Shown here in pieces: positions 11,291 through 23,679 of a DNA stretch of 61,019 bases (its first letter is position 1; each line of letters opens with the position of its first letter). A program made the translations under genes and the position numbers. The notes beneath the pieces are model-generated. The model had not been told where the DNA came from and searched no databases. It worked only from the letters and a program-made list of their open reading frames with translations. The stretch comes from Echinococcus granulosus (taxonomy: Eukaryota; Platyhelminthes; Cestoda; Cyclophyllidea; Taeniidae), in the NCBI RefSeq assembly GCF_000524195.1, contig NW_020170577.1, positions 22,574 to 83,592 on the forward strand, read 5' to 3'.

Positions 11291-14200
11291 GATGTTTTGC
11301 AAATTCTATGGTGGGAGGCTCCCGGCACCCAGTTTCACCGACTGACTTTTGCACTCAGGCGTTATTGAGGTAGATTCCAAATTAAGTAGAAAATTTTTTT
11401 GAGATAAGAATTGAAAATAGAAAGGTGAATCAACTAGGATAATCCCTTGCACAAATTAACCTAAAAAATGATATTTTAAGCATAAAATCACTCATACTAG
11501 TGCCTTCCTTTATTTCTGTCTCTGCCGACTGGAAGCAGGTACAATTGCCTTCCCTACTTACCCCATTGCAAAGTGTAAAACATTGTAGATTTTGCACTTT
11601 CTTAGTTAGACAATAGGTTGCACTTTTGTGGTAAGTTTTCTCTCTACCAAATGTAAATTGAGGGTAAAATAGTGCCAAAACCCAATTGGCTTGTTCATTC
11701 AATTGTTAAAAGTAGTAAAGAAAGTTTTGTGTGACATGACAAATGAGTTGGTGCGCATGTCTCACCGTCACCTCTGCCAAGCGTGTATTCAAAATCCCAT
11801 ACCATGTATGAGTTACCAGAGCTGCTTCATCTTGTGACTTTCCGTGGGTGAAATAGGCCTTATGAGGTTGCGAAAGTATTATGTAATTACACTACATTAA
11901 GGTCTCTACGTTGTTCGGTAGCAAGTGCTAAAGAAATGACGACAAAATTTTACTTTATAAGTAGGGATATAAGCGTAAATAAGAAATATGCACAGTTTGA
12001 GGGGATCACACCCTTCCCATAGATAATATCACGATTTTCGATACAAATACACATTTATTCAGATAATCCAAAGTCCAACAATAGTAGAGATAGTGAACCG
12101 CCTGATGCTTTGAATAGGTAAAACCGCCCCCATTGTGATTCTGACGGCATTTTTTGTCTGACACCTCCTCTCAAATAACTGGCAAATTCCCAACAAAGAA
12201 AGTGCGCAATTAGAAAAGTGGATTTATACCCTGTTGAGAAATAAATTGCCTAAATTCCCAACATTAAAATCCTGCCAGAGTTAAATGATGAAGAACCTTC
12301 CAAAAAATTTTCTAACCATAATTTTGGATTAACCCAACTTCTATTTCATCTTTTTAAGGCGAGATGATGGAAGAGAGATAAGGAAACTTTTACTACATTC
12401 ACGAGGTCATGCACGAAAGTTCATCACTCTCAAAATTGCTGGGGAATAAAGCCCTATAAACTAGGTGAACAGAGTAGCTATTCGTCCATGTCAAGAGCCT
12501 TAAGAGGTTAGAGGCAATGTCTAGGCCAGAGGATTTAACTCACACCAGTCCCGTTTAATGCTCGGGTTTTGACATTTCATTTGCATACGCCCTGCCCGAT
12601 AAGGAAATGTGTCAATCAGTTACTCTTAGAAACTGGTGTGTGCGTGTGTGCACTTGGCTCCTGTATGCCTGTCAGCCCGAGTAAACGGTAAACAAAGCCA
12701 TGGATACCGAGGTCTTTATTCACCGACGTGTATGATTAGGCAAGGCGGTCGGCGCTCGCATGCGTAACAGCCGGCTGGACAACGAAGACTGCCAGAGGCG
12801 CCTCGCATTTATGGCATTTGATTGTTCACGACCTTAGGGCAATTATTAGTACACTTAAAGTACACCCCTGCACGATATCAGCCAACTGGGACGGGCTGTG
12901 TGGGAGCGCGGTGTCGCAGGAGTTGTAGGCCTTCCCGGTACCTCCTCTCGTAGGAGGCGCCAGTAACAACGCAACTACCTGAATTTGTTAATTAAATCAA
13001 GATGTATGCGACAAAAAGGGGGAAAGTACGGACATCCCAAAGCAGTATGATTGATGGCCTTGATTAGAGGTTTTTCCCCCTACACTGGTTACACGGTGAT
13101 TTTCCTTAGAACCATCCGTTGTTTTTTACCAGAAGGTGTGGAACTTCACTTGCTACATTAATTTGCGACCTGTATAGCCCTTAATACGGGCTTTAACTTC
13201 TACACTGTAATGATAGAAGTGGTGTTAATTCCGTGTCACACTTAAAAGGGGCATCAGTTCAACGCACAGGAATCACTTTTACGGCCTACGATGTTACCAT
13301 GATTCCTGCATACAGAATCTGCCTCAGGTCAAATTAGTACAGTCTCTTGCAAGTGTTTATGTGAATCTGTGCCTAACTTGCTCACCTTCAAAGCAGGGTA
13401 GAACCTGATAATGATCAAGGGAGCATTTTGAAGTCAGTCACACATATGTGCAAAAAGTTTGTATGACAACAAATTTTAAAAAAAACTCAAATCTAATTCA
13501 ACGACTGGGCCACAGGTAAGTGTTCTAATTTTAAGTTCAATTTATGGGCAAAAATAAGACTTCAATAACCAAGCGGTCTCACCTCAGCCCACTACTGACA
13601 ATTGCTAAAGTAGTATTCAACCCGCGGTTGCCTGTCAAACTCGGTACGAATTTCAAAAACGATGATACAAAGCAGAATTTCAGCTTTTTAACCAACAACA
13701 AAAGCTAACTGGATTGTCTTTGCTGACTTTTAATTGTAATTTACAGATCTGAAAGAAGCGCATTTTCATGGTGAGAAAGTTACACCTTTAAACCACTTCT
13801 TTTGCAATTCATTCAATCAAACAGAACTCGTGAGTTAGAGGAAATTTTGCCTGAAAAACAGTACGCACAAGCTCCCAGCTTAGGGAATCAACTCATAATA
13901 ACTTTTTTCCGATTACCAAAGTCAGCAAGTGATCAAGCAGAGTTTAGAATGGTGGTGAAAGGCATTTACCCAGCTGAAAATGTTCTCATCCATCCTCCCC
14001 AGTGGTAAGTAAAAGAACAATTTTCCCAACAAAGCCAACTGACAGTCAAAACAGAGCAGTCTAATACTACTGGGTGGAGGCGAAGAAGAACGCCCTTAAC
14101 TCGCCCCACTTGCAGTCAACCCGTGACAGAAGCAAGCACGCGACCACCTGCCATGGGAAAGTGAAGAGAAGACACCAAAACACCCATACAAGTGAGCATA

Positions 14201-16249
14201 CACATCATATATTCCTGGCGCGGCTTCATAGACTTTAAAACCAGTTGAGTTAGAAGTGCAAAATAAGGACACAAAACATGGGCGTGAAGGTAGTGGTATG
14301 TGGGGTGGGGGAGAAGGCGCAAAATAAAGGAGGGAGGGTTGAATTCCACACCGAATATAACGAGGTGTTTAGACGGAGCTTGCTATTAGACGAGTGAGGC
14401 GATGCCCTCTACCCCACCTCCTCCGCTTCCGCGGCGTCGAATTCACGCACGTCTGTAGCGTAGCGAACCTGGAAGGTGGCAGAGGGAGGGGAGCGATGAG
14501 CTATAAACTTTGCCATTTAGGAGAGTGCATTAATCCAGCGTAAAATTATGCAAGGTTAAACACCTTTAACCATGTGATTTCTTTAATCGCCTTGGGTGTA
14601 TGGTCTTCTGAGCTAGTACGAAACCATCTTCAAACATTGGGAATGGATTGAGGATCCTACAAGTCATTTGAATGAACAAAATATTTACAGCTTGGAAGTC
14701 AGACACCTCTGAGGTGTTGGAATGTTTTGAGTACTGCACACTTGCTGCTGTGAAGGGTCAAACAGCTTTCGAAGCACAAATGGTGAGGCTTAGGCGCTCA
14801 GTGAGACACTAGGGCCGCCTTTCGATGCGTTCCGACAAACTCAGGTCCAAACAAAACAAAGCAAATCCAGGCATATTTCAACAATTAAAGTTTACGGAAG
14901 TATGGTAGATCTACTGGAAAGATAATGAGTAAGTTGAAGTCTTGGTTTGCAGTACTTCTGTAATTTAAACAAATTGAGGAAATATTTTGCCTCATTCACG
15001 ATGTGCCTTTGAAAAATTCATTCAACAAAAGAAATAAGGCTGTAAAAGTTGTGTGTTTGACAAAACACCTGCCACTGTTACCCATACATAGAAGTATGAA
15101 CAACTTTACCGTGGAAATAAGTCCATTTGTCAGACAACTCATTCGGGAAGACGGAGGCGATTGAAAGTCGACTGCCCAGATTATGTCCTTAAGGGCTGAC
15201 TTTACTTAAGCACGACCAATGAGAGGAGAATACACTTGAGTACCTTTGGCAAGGAGGCAGATTAGCTACGAAGTTGCGACGCGACTACGCAAAATGCGAA
15301 TATCCCGAGAGATAAGCTCGCTGACCCAAACCCGTAACAAAATACGTGGCTGGGTAAACACGTATTTGAAAGGTTCAAGATCAAGGCCCCGTTTCAAGTG
15401 GTAATACCATTTCATTTTGAGTGGCCCTTTTTAAAACCATGTGCCAGGTGCTTGAAGTACCGAAGTAGGAATCCGAGCAGGCGTGGTACATAGTGAGTAG
15501 ATGATTTGAGAAACCTCTTTCCACCAAGCGATTCAAACTTCGAATATGAGTCACATGGAGAATTACAAAATGGAACATTCATTTCAAAATGACATGAGGT
15601 TCCTCCAAAAGCATTTAAAATTTCAAAGAAGCTTTTGCACAACTTAATGCCTACCTGGGTTTAGACTTTTACTTACAAGTGGCATTCACCGAAGCGAAAT
15701 AAGTTCATTCTGAAAATAATCCTCGAAGATACCACTTAATTGGGTACTTTTATAACCGAAAATTAAAACCACAGCGGCACTGCCATTTTTGAGGCACCGA
15801 AATGACGTGACATGAGCAAAACATGCATAGTTGGCCACGGAGTGAACAGAGGTGTCCCATACGCTAAGTACACACGCTCGTGCATAAAAATTTATGCCAC
15901 CTACTGCATTCTATGGATAAGTGAATTTGCAAGATGCTTCGCTATGACAATGAGAATGTACTCGTGGGAATGGCGTCGGAGAGGCCAAAAACAAGCCTTC
16001 CACTGGCTTCGCCCACCCACGCAAAGGTTAAAAGGGAAAAAGGATGGCAACAAAACCATCTACTGTGGGTCCAAGTTCTCACAATTTAAAACCTGCTTGA
16101 TCATGTATAAATTTCATGGAAGAGTAGCCTTTTCACATAAAAGTGTAGTCAGGATTTAAATGTGAAGATCAAGAAACCTAAGGACAACTAAATCTGATTG
16201 GTGGAAATGTAGCCAATGGAAACAGTAGACTTAGATTTGGAAAGACCAA
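11291..16249. other. Gene-free stretch between the element and the lipid phosphatase 3' end
   Basis: Open frames are short and unrecognised. The largest, at 13,802-14,008 and 15,412-15,642, resemble no family known to me and are not supported by splice signals I could follow. The part at 15,380-15,760 has scattered AAGTGG/CCACTT half-sites like those at 8,850. No RNA gene was seen. The last few hundred bases should contain the 3' UTR of the minus-strand lipid phosphatase, but I found no AATAAA on that strand close to its stop. Confidence 0.5.
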
Positions 16250-19154
16250 TCAAGTTGAGAGAGTGATTTGTACAAACAGGAGACCCCTTCGGCTGCGTTT
16301 TGTTAAAAAACTGCACCTTTTCAAATTCCGACCTTCGTCCTCTACCATCAACTTTGCATAGGTGTAAAAGAAAAAGAATTCCAGTGAGTAGAAAATTAGA
16401 AGTCAAACGCAATAATTTTGAGGTAAACTCACGGCAAAAATACCAACCAAGGCGCCAATTATCATGCCAGCGAGAACGTCTGTCCAGTGGTGTTTGTTGT
16501 CAGAGACTCGTGTCATACCGACGTAGAAGGCGCCTGTCACAGCGGCAGTTTGCACAAAGGCCTGCAGCACTGAACCCATTCCGATGGCTGGCATACGGTA
16601 ATGCAAATACACCTACAAACCAATCACGAGTGTGCTTGGTGGCCTTGAGTGTCTGAATCGCCATATCATTGCCTGCTTCCTCTGATCTATGTGAATGTTC
16701 ATTCTTACTTTCCTAATTCTTCTCCTGGAATGTTCCTCAAAAAACGACATAAGAATCACAATGAATTTTGCATTCTGCTTTTACTTTCTAATTAAGTCTA
16801 TTAGGCGGCAAGGAAGCGGAACTTGAGAAAGATCCCAACGATTTAGAAGAATTTATTAGCATTACAAAATCTTTGATGCTTCTTCAATAATAGGTAGACT
16901 TTAGAAAGGATTCAAGTAGTAAACTAGGCGTTTCCATCGTGTTGGTATTTTCCCACTGCCTCCAGATTGGGCATCTCCATCGCAATGTGTGGTAGGCAGC
17001 AATGTAGGGACACCCATAAGTTATTCGGTAACCCCGAGTGGATAAATGGACTTTCGTTGTATTTCGTGTTGTCGCCTGTCTGTAGTCTTCACATTACCCG
17101 CTATTATTGTTCAAGCAACCTTCCGTTTCTGTGGTTCAACCAGCTTTGCTTTGTGACACCAATCAAACTCACATTAACTAAGGAACAGAAGAGTACCTGT
17201 TGGCAAATAGCACCCGAATCAAACTCATAAGACAGAATATATGCTTAATAATTCACTATGGCAGAATACATTAAAATGCATAAGCTAATTTACAGATTGT
17301 TTCGAAATGGGCCAAGTTCAGAGAGATACAGAGGGAGAGGAATGGAAATTCTAAGAACAGCTACAATTCTATTGACTAAAAAGACTTCAATGCATCGTTG
17401 TTATGGTTACTTAACGGAAGAATTTTCACGGTGTCTATAGGAGGATAGTTTTTACATAAAGGCATAAAAATGGCAGGCGATGTGGTCAAATCGGGAGGCG
17501 ATAAGATGCACATTTTTTCAACCATGTTTAGCAAGGATTTAAATACACGTCGCCACCAATGCATGCGCGCACGTCCACTTTCCACTTCATTCCCTGAGTG
17601 TGTTTTTGCAGTGGAACAGTGACATAGCAGGACCCCTGGGTGCGTGAGTCATTCACACAACGTAAATCGTCGTTTACACAACTTAAGAATGGTAGAAATT
17701 CTGCCTAATCGGATTGGCCAATAGGCAAATAAAAAATAGTGCTGCATTGAGCAATAGATAGTGTCTGTCCAAATTGCTAATTGAACTAAACTCTTGTGAC
17801 ACATGTTATAGGCACATGAATATAATCAAAGGCCTGGCATCCCATAAAGTCACATGAGTGTGTAGGAGGTAGCCTGATTTAACCTTTAGAAATGCTAGAA
17901 CCAATTGAAGTGACGTATTTACTAAGACATGATTATCGTTTCAGTAGCAAAAGCTGAAAAAAGTCGGCCGATACCAGTCGTCTAAGCATACAAAAAACTT
18001 TTGTGTAAGTGTGTGGTCTAAACATAAGATAGACCTTGAAAGGCACAAATTCTCACTCTATTCTGTGATTCAGCCGGTTCAGGTTTATTTAAATAATCAA
18101 CAGACGCACACAGAGACAAGGTCCAAAAAATAAAAGAATGATTTGGAGGATCAAGGGAGTGAGAACTTTAGGAAATTTCCTCAAATTTGGGTGGTATTAT
18201 AATGCTTACTGCAATGAAGATGGCTGGGAACATGGTGTAGGCAGAGTGACCTGATGGGAATGATAATCTAAAAGTTAAATGTTTTTACAGATGGTTGTTT
18301 ATGAATTAATGGAAGCAGATAAATAATAATGCTCGCTCTCAGCCGCCATTCCTAGACATTTCGAGGTAAAGATATTGTTTAATTAAACTTTACGAAGAAT
18401 AAATAATAAGATAAACAAACAATCCAGCAAAGCCATGAGGTGACAAGTAGGTTTCAAGAAGCAACAAAGCTATCAGACTGGTTAAATGGATAAAAAATGG
18501 ACCACATTTATAGGCATTTAAAAGGAATGAACAATGAGTGTGTGAAATAACCTCATTTCTCTGATTAAGTAGGCGTCAGTTTTGGTACATCTGAATTCAC
18601 TTATATATCCATATGCCGTTTCAGTTACAGCAACCGGACCGCAAACATCGAAAAAGTTGGGGCGAAGTCGGCCCACAACAATTTTTCCAATGTGGGTAAA
18701 CATAGAGACCACGGTGTATCCAAAGGCCAGAAGATAAAGAAATTTATACAAATTAATAAAAATCTAAAACAAATTGTTATTACTCAGACAAATTGTGTAC
18801 CAGAGGGATGCTCTTATAGCGTGTCGAGAAGCCGTAATTGCGCGCACGAATAAGCTCCGTCGCCGCAATCTACAAAACACAGGCAACTTTATAAACTCCA
18901 AATGCTTACAATTAAAATAGCAATTATAGGTACCACTGTAAACAAGTAGATATTCTTGACCGTTGAACTAAAATATGGATATTTTAAAGAATTGTCGTTC
19001 GAAAAATAGCCCCTTTGAAACGGCTCCAATTTGTACACGACGGCTGCAACAACCACGACTAAAGAAAAACGTAAAAGAACTTACAATACTTACATGGGGT
19101 GACCGCAATTAGGTCAAATAAAATACGGAGTAAAAACCACTGGACACCTGACAT
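16250..19154 (-). CDS. Lipid phosphate phosphatase (PAP2 / PLPP1-3 family)
   Basis: An integral-membrane phosphatase that dephosphorylates phosphatidate, lysophosphatidate and related lipids. Minus-strand exons are 19154-19094, 19058-18910, 18869-18801, 18763-18552, 18267-18210, 16612-16433 and probably 16351-16250, giving 276 aa (human PLPP1 has 284). The first three introns are 35, 40 and 37 nt; then come 284, 1,597 and 81 nt. Motif C1 is KIVVGRLRP (Lys120, Arg127, Pro128), C2 is PSGH (168-171, His171 being the proton donor in the family), and C3 is TRVSDNKHHWTD (Arg218, His224 nucleophile, Asp228), with Thr in place of the usual Ser. PFQRGYF...SLKYPY after the first membrane segment and the RCTKTD loop before C2 also fit the PLPP group. 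The donor after exon 4 is GTTATT. The last exon boundary is unsure (see findings). The N-terminus was set at the Met of MSGVQWFLL, which starts the first membrane helix. Confidence 0.92.
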
Positions 19155-19789
19155 CCCCAGAACTACAAAATGTGTTCAAAGGGACCGCACCTGCTGGGCA
19201 ACCTTTAAGGCTTGCATTGTAGAAGATATAAACTACATCATTCAAATTGTCAAAAAGTGCTAAGATTTTTACACATAATCAAACAGTATTTTAAGGTAGA
19301 TATTTGTTGTGCTCTTTTTTTTCCAAGATCCGTTTTATCCGTGACTAACCAGATGGGGTGATTTGTAACATGGTAGGTTTTCTCAGATATCATTGAATCT
19401 TACTTAATAATCGTGCTCAAGAAATCCTTGGGGTGCAACGCTAGTGCTTGGCTAAAAATGTGTTTTAACAAATCCTTTTTTCTTAGTTATATGACTGTCT
19501 CCATAACATGAGTTTTTAAAAGCACCATTCGCACTGCTGGCAGTTGGTTCTGCAGGAGCCTAAATCTGCTATGAAATTGCAGCGATCTATATTGCTACAA
19601 AAAGAAATAGTGATTTTTTGTGCACAGGAAGGTTGGAATAATACCACCATGGTCAGAGGCCCACGTCCCCAGTTGGAGTAACAACGTGTAGCTGAAGAAT
19701 CCGCACAGTAGGCGGTTCTGTTAAACCAAGCACCATGTAGAGCAATAGATTTGTAAATTTTTGTTATCAGCCTTTTTGTAGCGTCCCGG
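19155..19789. promoter_or_regulatory. Upstream flank of the lipid phosphatase gene
   Basis: This AT-rich stretch lies upstream of the minus-strand start codon and ends where the first repeat block begins. It presumably includes the 5' UTR and promoter. I see no diagnostic promoter motif and no gene on either strand. Confidence 0.35.
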
Positions 19790-19975
19790 GACTTCCTGAA
19801 GACGAAAAAAGACACAATACTCGGGCAGAATATATATATTCAGCACGGTGAAGGTGTCTGGGCTATTGGCATGGCCCAAAAGGCCAGCCCACCCAGCGAG
19901 GTACAAGGGGGCTAATTCGAAGTACAAAAGTAGCGCCTCACCAGAACCGAGGGATAAACCACTATTGTATTACAC
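19790..19975 (-). mobile_element. Isolated LTR-like block
   Basis: Read on the minus strand it starts TGTAATACAA and contains the conserved GGCCATGCCAATAGCCC box, then the ATTCTGCCCGAGTATTGTGTC and CTTCAGGAAG signatures of the family. No internal region or partner block is visible next to it, as expected of a solo LTR or a fragment. Confidence 0.55.
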
Positions 19976-21079
19976 TTTTCTAATGAAATCTTTGGCCTAA
20001 GCTATTATAACATTGTCGTTTGCATGAAAATACGCTTGATCACAAGGCTTGAGAATAAACTCAGAAGATCCACATTTTTTTGCAGTTTCTTACTGCTTGT
20101 GAACTGCATTAATAAAGTAAGATTTATCGGCATCACACAGCTCAAAGTTGGGTGGTAACCGCAAAGACCGCAACTGCTATGCAATATCTGTTCGTAGGGA
20201 ATTTGGCCTCAAGGCAAATCCTTCAATGAAGGATAATTTTGAAGTTAATCAAAGGAAATGGTATCCTTTATCTATTTTGCCATTTTGCTACTTGTTGGGA
20301 AATTAGTGTGCCTCTTTAGACTGCTTACGGCAGTTTGAACAAAATTTTAATTGACTCAGGCTTTTAAATGACCGAATTTTACTCCTTGAAAACAAAAATA
20401 CAGGCTCCGAGTGTACACGAAATGCAAGTATAATTTTTCAATATTTTTTTTCTATCTGTGAGTACTTAAATCTCAAAGTTTATAGTTATTTTGTGGAAAA
20501 ATTAATGTGGTTGGTTAAATTCGCAAGAACGGAACACGGGCAAATGATGTCACTAAAATTCTGTCTAGTTTTCGTAGATTAGTTGTTAGAAATCCCAGCT
20601 TCATATTTTACCTGCCACTTTAACCAACTCCCTCAGGAGGGTTAAGTCTGTAGCAGAAAGGCCATTGTGGATGGACCAGTTCACATAAATAAAATCTCTG
20701 GTTATTCCTTCCAATCTGGGGTGTGTTTTCTGCTAAACTTTTCGTTCCTTTTGATTGAAATGGCGCTATTCCTTTTTAAATGCTTAATCGTATTGAAACA
20801 TTCCAAAATGCCTGCATACATTCATACATTCATAAGTACTTGCATATATATATTTTTTTTTCACACCAAAGTAGTAAAGTGACTCAAGTTGTCTCCTAGT
20901 AAATGTACGAAATTTAGATTAAAAATTTCAAAGGGATATCAGATTTTACTCGTATCACCAATAATTTAGAAAGCAAATTTTGCTACTCACGCTTACGCAC
21001 TTTATTCTTCTCATTTGTAAGACTTACATTTTTACCCATTTCAAAATCCTGCGACCTAACATTGATGTTTGGGGCACTC
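19976..21079. other. Gene-free AT-rich stretch
   Basis: No recognisable gene. An open frame at 20,667-20,882 is hydrophobic and AT-driven, and I do not believe it is a gene. A short TA-rich run (ATATATATA) lies near 20,845. I could not link this stretch to any of the other repeats in the window. Confidence 0.45.
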
Positions 21080-22140
21080 CGTGGCACACCGATTCCTTCC
21101 CGAAGTCAAAAGAAGCCACAGCACTATGACAGAAAATGTAATTCTGCCGTACAGGGGGTTGAGAGGCAATTGGTACGGCCCGGAGTCTACGTCGGCTAAG
21201 AGGAAGTGCAATCTGCGGAGCCTCAGGTGTCCGCATAACCAAACGCCGAGCGGACAAATACTATCAAACTATAACAGAGGCCCTCTCCATATTTGAGCGT
21301 CGTTCCTCGCTGTAGTCGGTGGTGTAGGAGAAATACCGGTGAATAAACCGTGCCAATCATCAAATTTGTATGCAAGTGGGAAGATATCTAACCGCATCCT
21401 TACCGGTCCCTCTTGTCAGCTCCACTTCAGCTGAACTTAATCCCTGTTTGGAAACTGCATTGGGGGAAGGGGAAATGTGATGGCCATCTCATGTGTCCAC
21501 CGTAAGTAGTGAGAACACTTACCTAAAAGCAGGGTTAGGTTTTGGAATAGTTTCATGGAAAGCAAGGTTTTGTATCTGGTTATATTTACCTGTTTATATT
21601 TACAGCAATGCCGTTTAGCCATATATGCATTCAATTTCTCTTTAGCTAAAAGAAAAATGCACGGGGTTTCGCGTGTGCACTTCATTGACATCTTCATACA
21701 GGTGCCATTGACAGCTCTACTTTAAACTTTCCAGATGGATTATGGCAACGGCTAGTGTCTCTTTAGTTGTGAATTCCATTCTTGTAGAATACAGGATCGG
21801 GGTAGGTGTTGAAGGACATCACGGATTCTCCTCTCCTCATCATATAGCCTTCTTCCGTCACGTCAAGGCTTTGTATCCATCGATGGAAACCAGGGTGGCT
21901 GGCCTTTAGAATCCCATTTACGGATCGTCGTCATCAGTGTAGCTCTTTGAGTCTTCGCCGAAGATTGAAGAAGTCATAACATCAAAACAGAAAATATGGT
22001 GCCATTGTAGAGAAGGGTTGTGGAGCTACTGGCATAGCCCAGATGACATCCCGCCCCGAGGAAGTATAATGCAGGGCCTTAAGTGCTAGTCAAGCCGAAT
22101 TGTTACGCCACTTTCGGATTTTGCAGAAGTCAAAAAGGTG
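21080..22140 (-). mobile_element. LTR-flanked miniature element, copy 2 (inverted)
   Basis: Two LTR-like blocks in minus orientation (about 21,080-21,290 and 21,960-22,140) lie about 850 nt apart. Read on the minus strand, the sequence just inside the right-hand block is GAGCTACACTGATGACGACG, the same position where copy 1 has its primer-binding site. It is followed by CCGTAAATGGGATTCTAAAGGCCAGCC-type sequence that parallels copy 1. The internal part matches copy 4 at 37.7-38.4 kb in the same orientation. No protein of any length is encoded. Confidence 0.55.
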
Positions 22141-22578
22141 TGATAATCAAACGAATGCAGCTGTTTAAATGCTGTTTTGGCCATGGAGCCCAGCTACAAG
22201 CATTTATTGTTCATATTCAGACCAGAAATACTTATATTTGCGTCGGAAGAAATGCCTCTCAGGTTTGACCCCTCTTAAATGCGCTGAAAAGTTTAAATGC
22301 CAGTTACTTGGACTGCCGAAGTGAAAACAAACGCCTGTTAAACCTAGTTGGCTTCTGGCGACTAAAGTTGTGAGGACACTTCAACACCTCCCACCCTCTT
22401 GAAAGGGGATAAACAACTGCTCGAACTTTGACTGTGGCATTTAATTTTTTCCGATGCAAATGTCTCTCCACGCAATTTTAAATTTTAAAAAGCATGTTGA
22501 GAAGATAAATTAGGCTATAAACAAGCGCTAGAGCGGTAATAAAAGAGCTAACAACTCTTCATAATTCATTGTATCTTG

Positions 22579-22782
22579 TGTAATACTTTAAGGATCTGTT
22601 TAACTCTTCGTTTTGGTCACGCTGGTATTTACGGCTCCGCTTTTATACCTCCCCTGGGCGGTGCGGCTCCCGGCCCATGCCAGTAGCCGCAAGGCCTTCT
22701 GTACGGCAGTAATGCAACCACTTCCCTAGTATTATGACCTCATTTGACCTAGGGGAAGATTTGCAGCGCCGCAGGTACTAAA
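22579..22782 (+). mobile_element. Isolated LTR-like block
   Basis: Starts TGTAATACTTTAAGG and carries the GGCCCATGCCAGTAGCC box. It ends near GGTACTAAA, about 203 bp in all. No primer-binding-like sequence follows, so it looks solo or like a 3' block. The sequence after it (TTGCAAACTTCATTTGTG) resembles that following other 3' blocks. Confidence 0.5.
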
Positions 22783-23266
22783 TTTGCAAACTTCATTTGT
22801 GAATATAAGTGCGAGTTCAGTCTTTCAAAGAAGCTACATTCGACGTAAATTAAAAATGTCTTAAGAGACCGTGACTTCTGATCCTTCATGTAACGAAGGG
22901 TTGTATTGCAATATGTTTAGGCCTTCCTCCCTTCCACCTTCACCTTCGTACCCTTGGTTAAATGAGGGCATCTTTTACCTGCTAGTGCCATAAAACGAGT
23001 GGAGGAGATCGGGGCTATAGAGGTTCGACATCCATTTTCTTCTCAGGGGCCGATAACATCCTAGCAGTCTAGAGAGTCAAAATTGACTGATCGCTTCTTG
23101 CCTCACAGGTATAAGAAGACGAAAATGTTTTACAATATCATACTTTTGTGAAAGAGTCATTATTGAGTATGGCTTCAATATTTTGTGGTAGCATAAAGTG
23201 TCAGAAATCAAATTCTTTGACGGTTTATGAGAGGATGCTCATTAATTTCGCCTCCCCTCAACACCC

Positions 23267-23440
23267 GTAATATGTTGACCACTTGTTTAACTCTCGGTTG
23301 TGACAACGGGGAACATCCCGGCTCTGCCATTGTACCTCTGAGCTACGCCAGTAACCCCATGCACTTCTGCAAGACAGCATTGCATATTCTGCCCAAGTCG
23401 TATGGCTTCCTTCGTCTTCAGGTTGTCTGGGTACACTACA
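23267..23440 (+). mobile_element. Isolated LTR-like block
   Basis: About 174 bp, from GTAATATG to CACTACA, with GGCTCTGCCATTGTACCTC, GCATATTCTGCCC and CTTCAGGTTGTC in the family order. It lies only 240 nt before the first block of copy 3. Confidence 0.5.
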
Positions 23441-23679
23441 ACATCATTAACTGTCAACTCCAGCATTTACTAAACCATCGACCAGCTAACGGGTACAGGG
23501 TTAGAAAATAGATGGCAGAATACTTTGCATGGTGTAAAAATAAAACCTCCCTTTTTGATTTTTTTTATAAAAAAATAAATGACAGACTTAAAAAGTGATG
23601 GATGCCTTATTATTACTTGGTTAAGTTCAACTGAAAAGTGATATGGATGGAGAGCAATTTAAGCTACACCAGTAAAGGG

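Noticed and set aside
16300..16656. 118-codon plus-strand frame over lipid phosphatase exons 6-7
   Set aside because: An antisense shadow of the clearly homologous minus-strand exon with motif C3.
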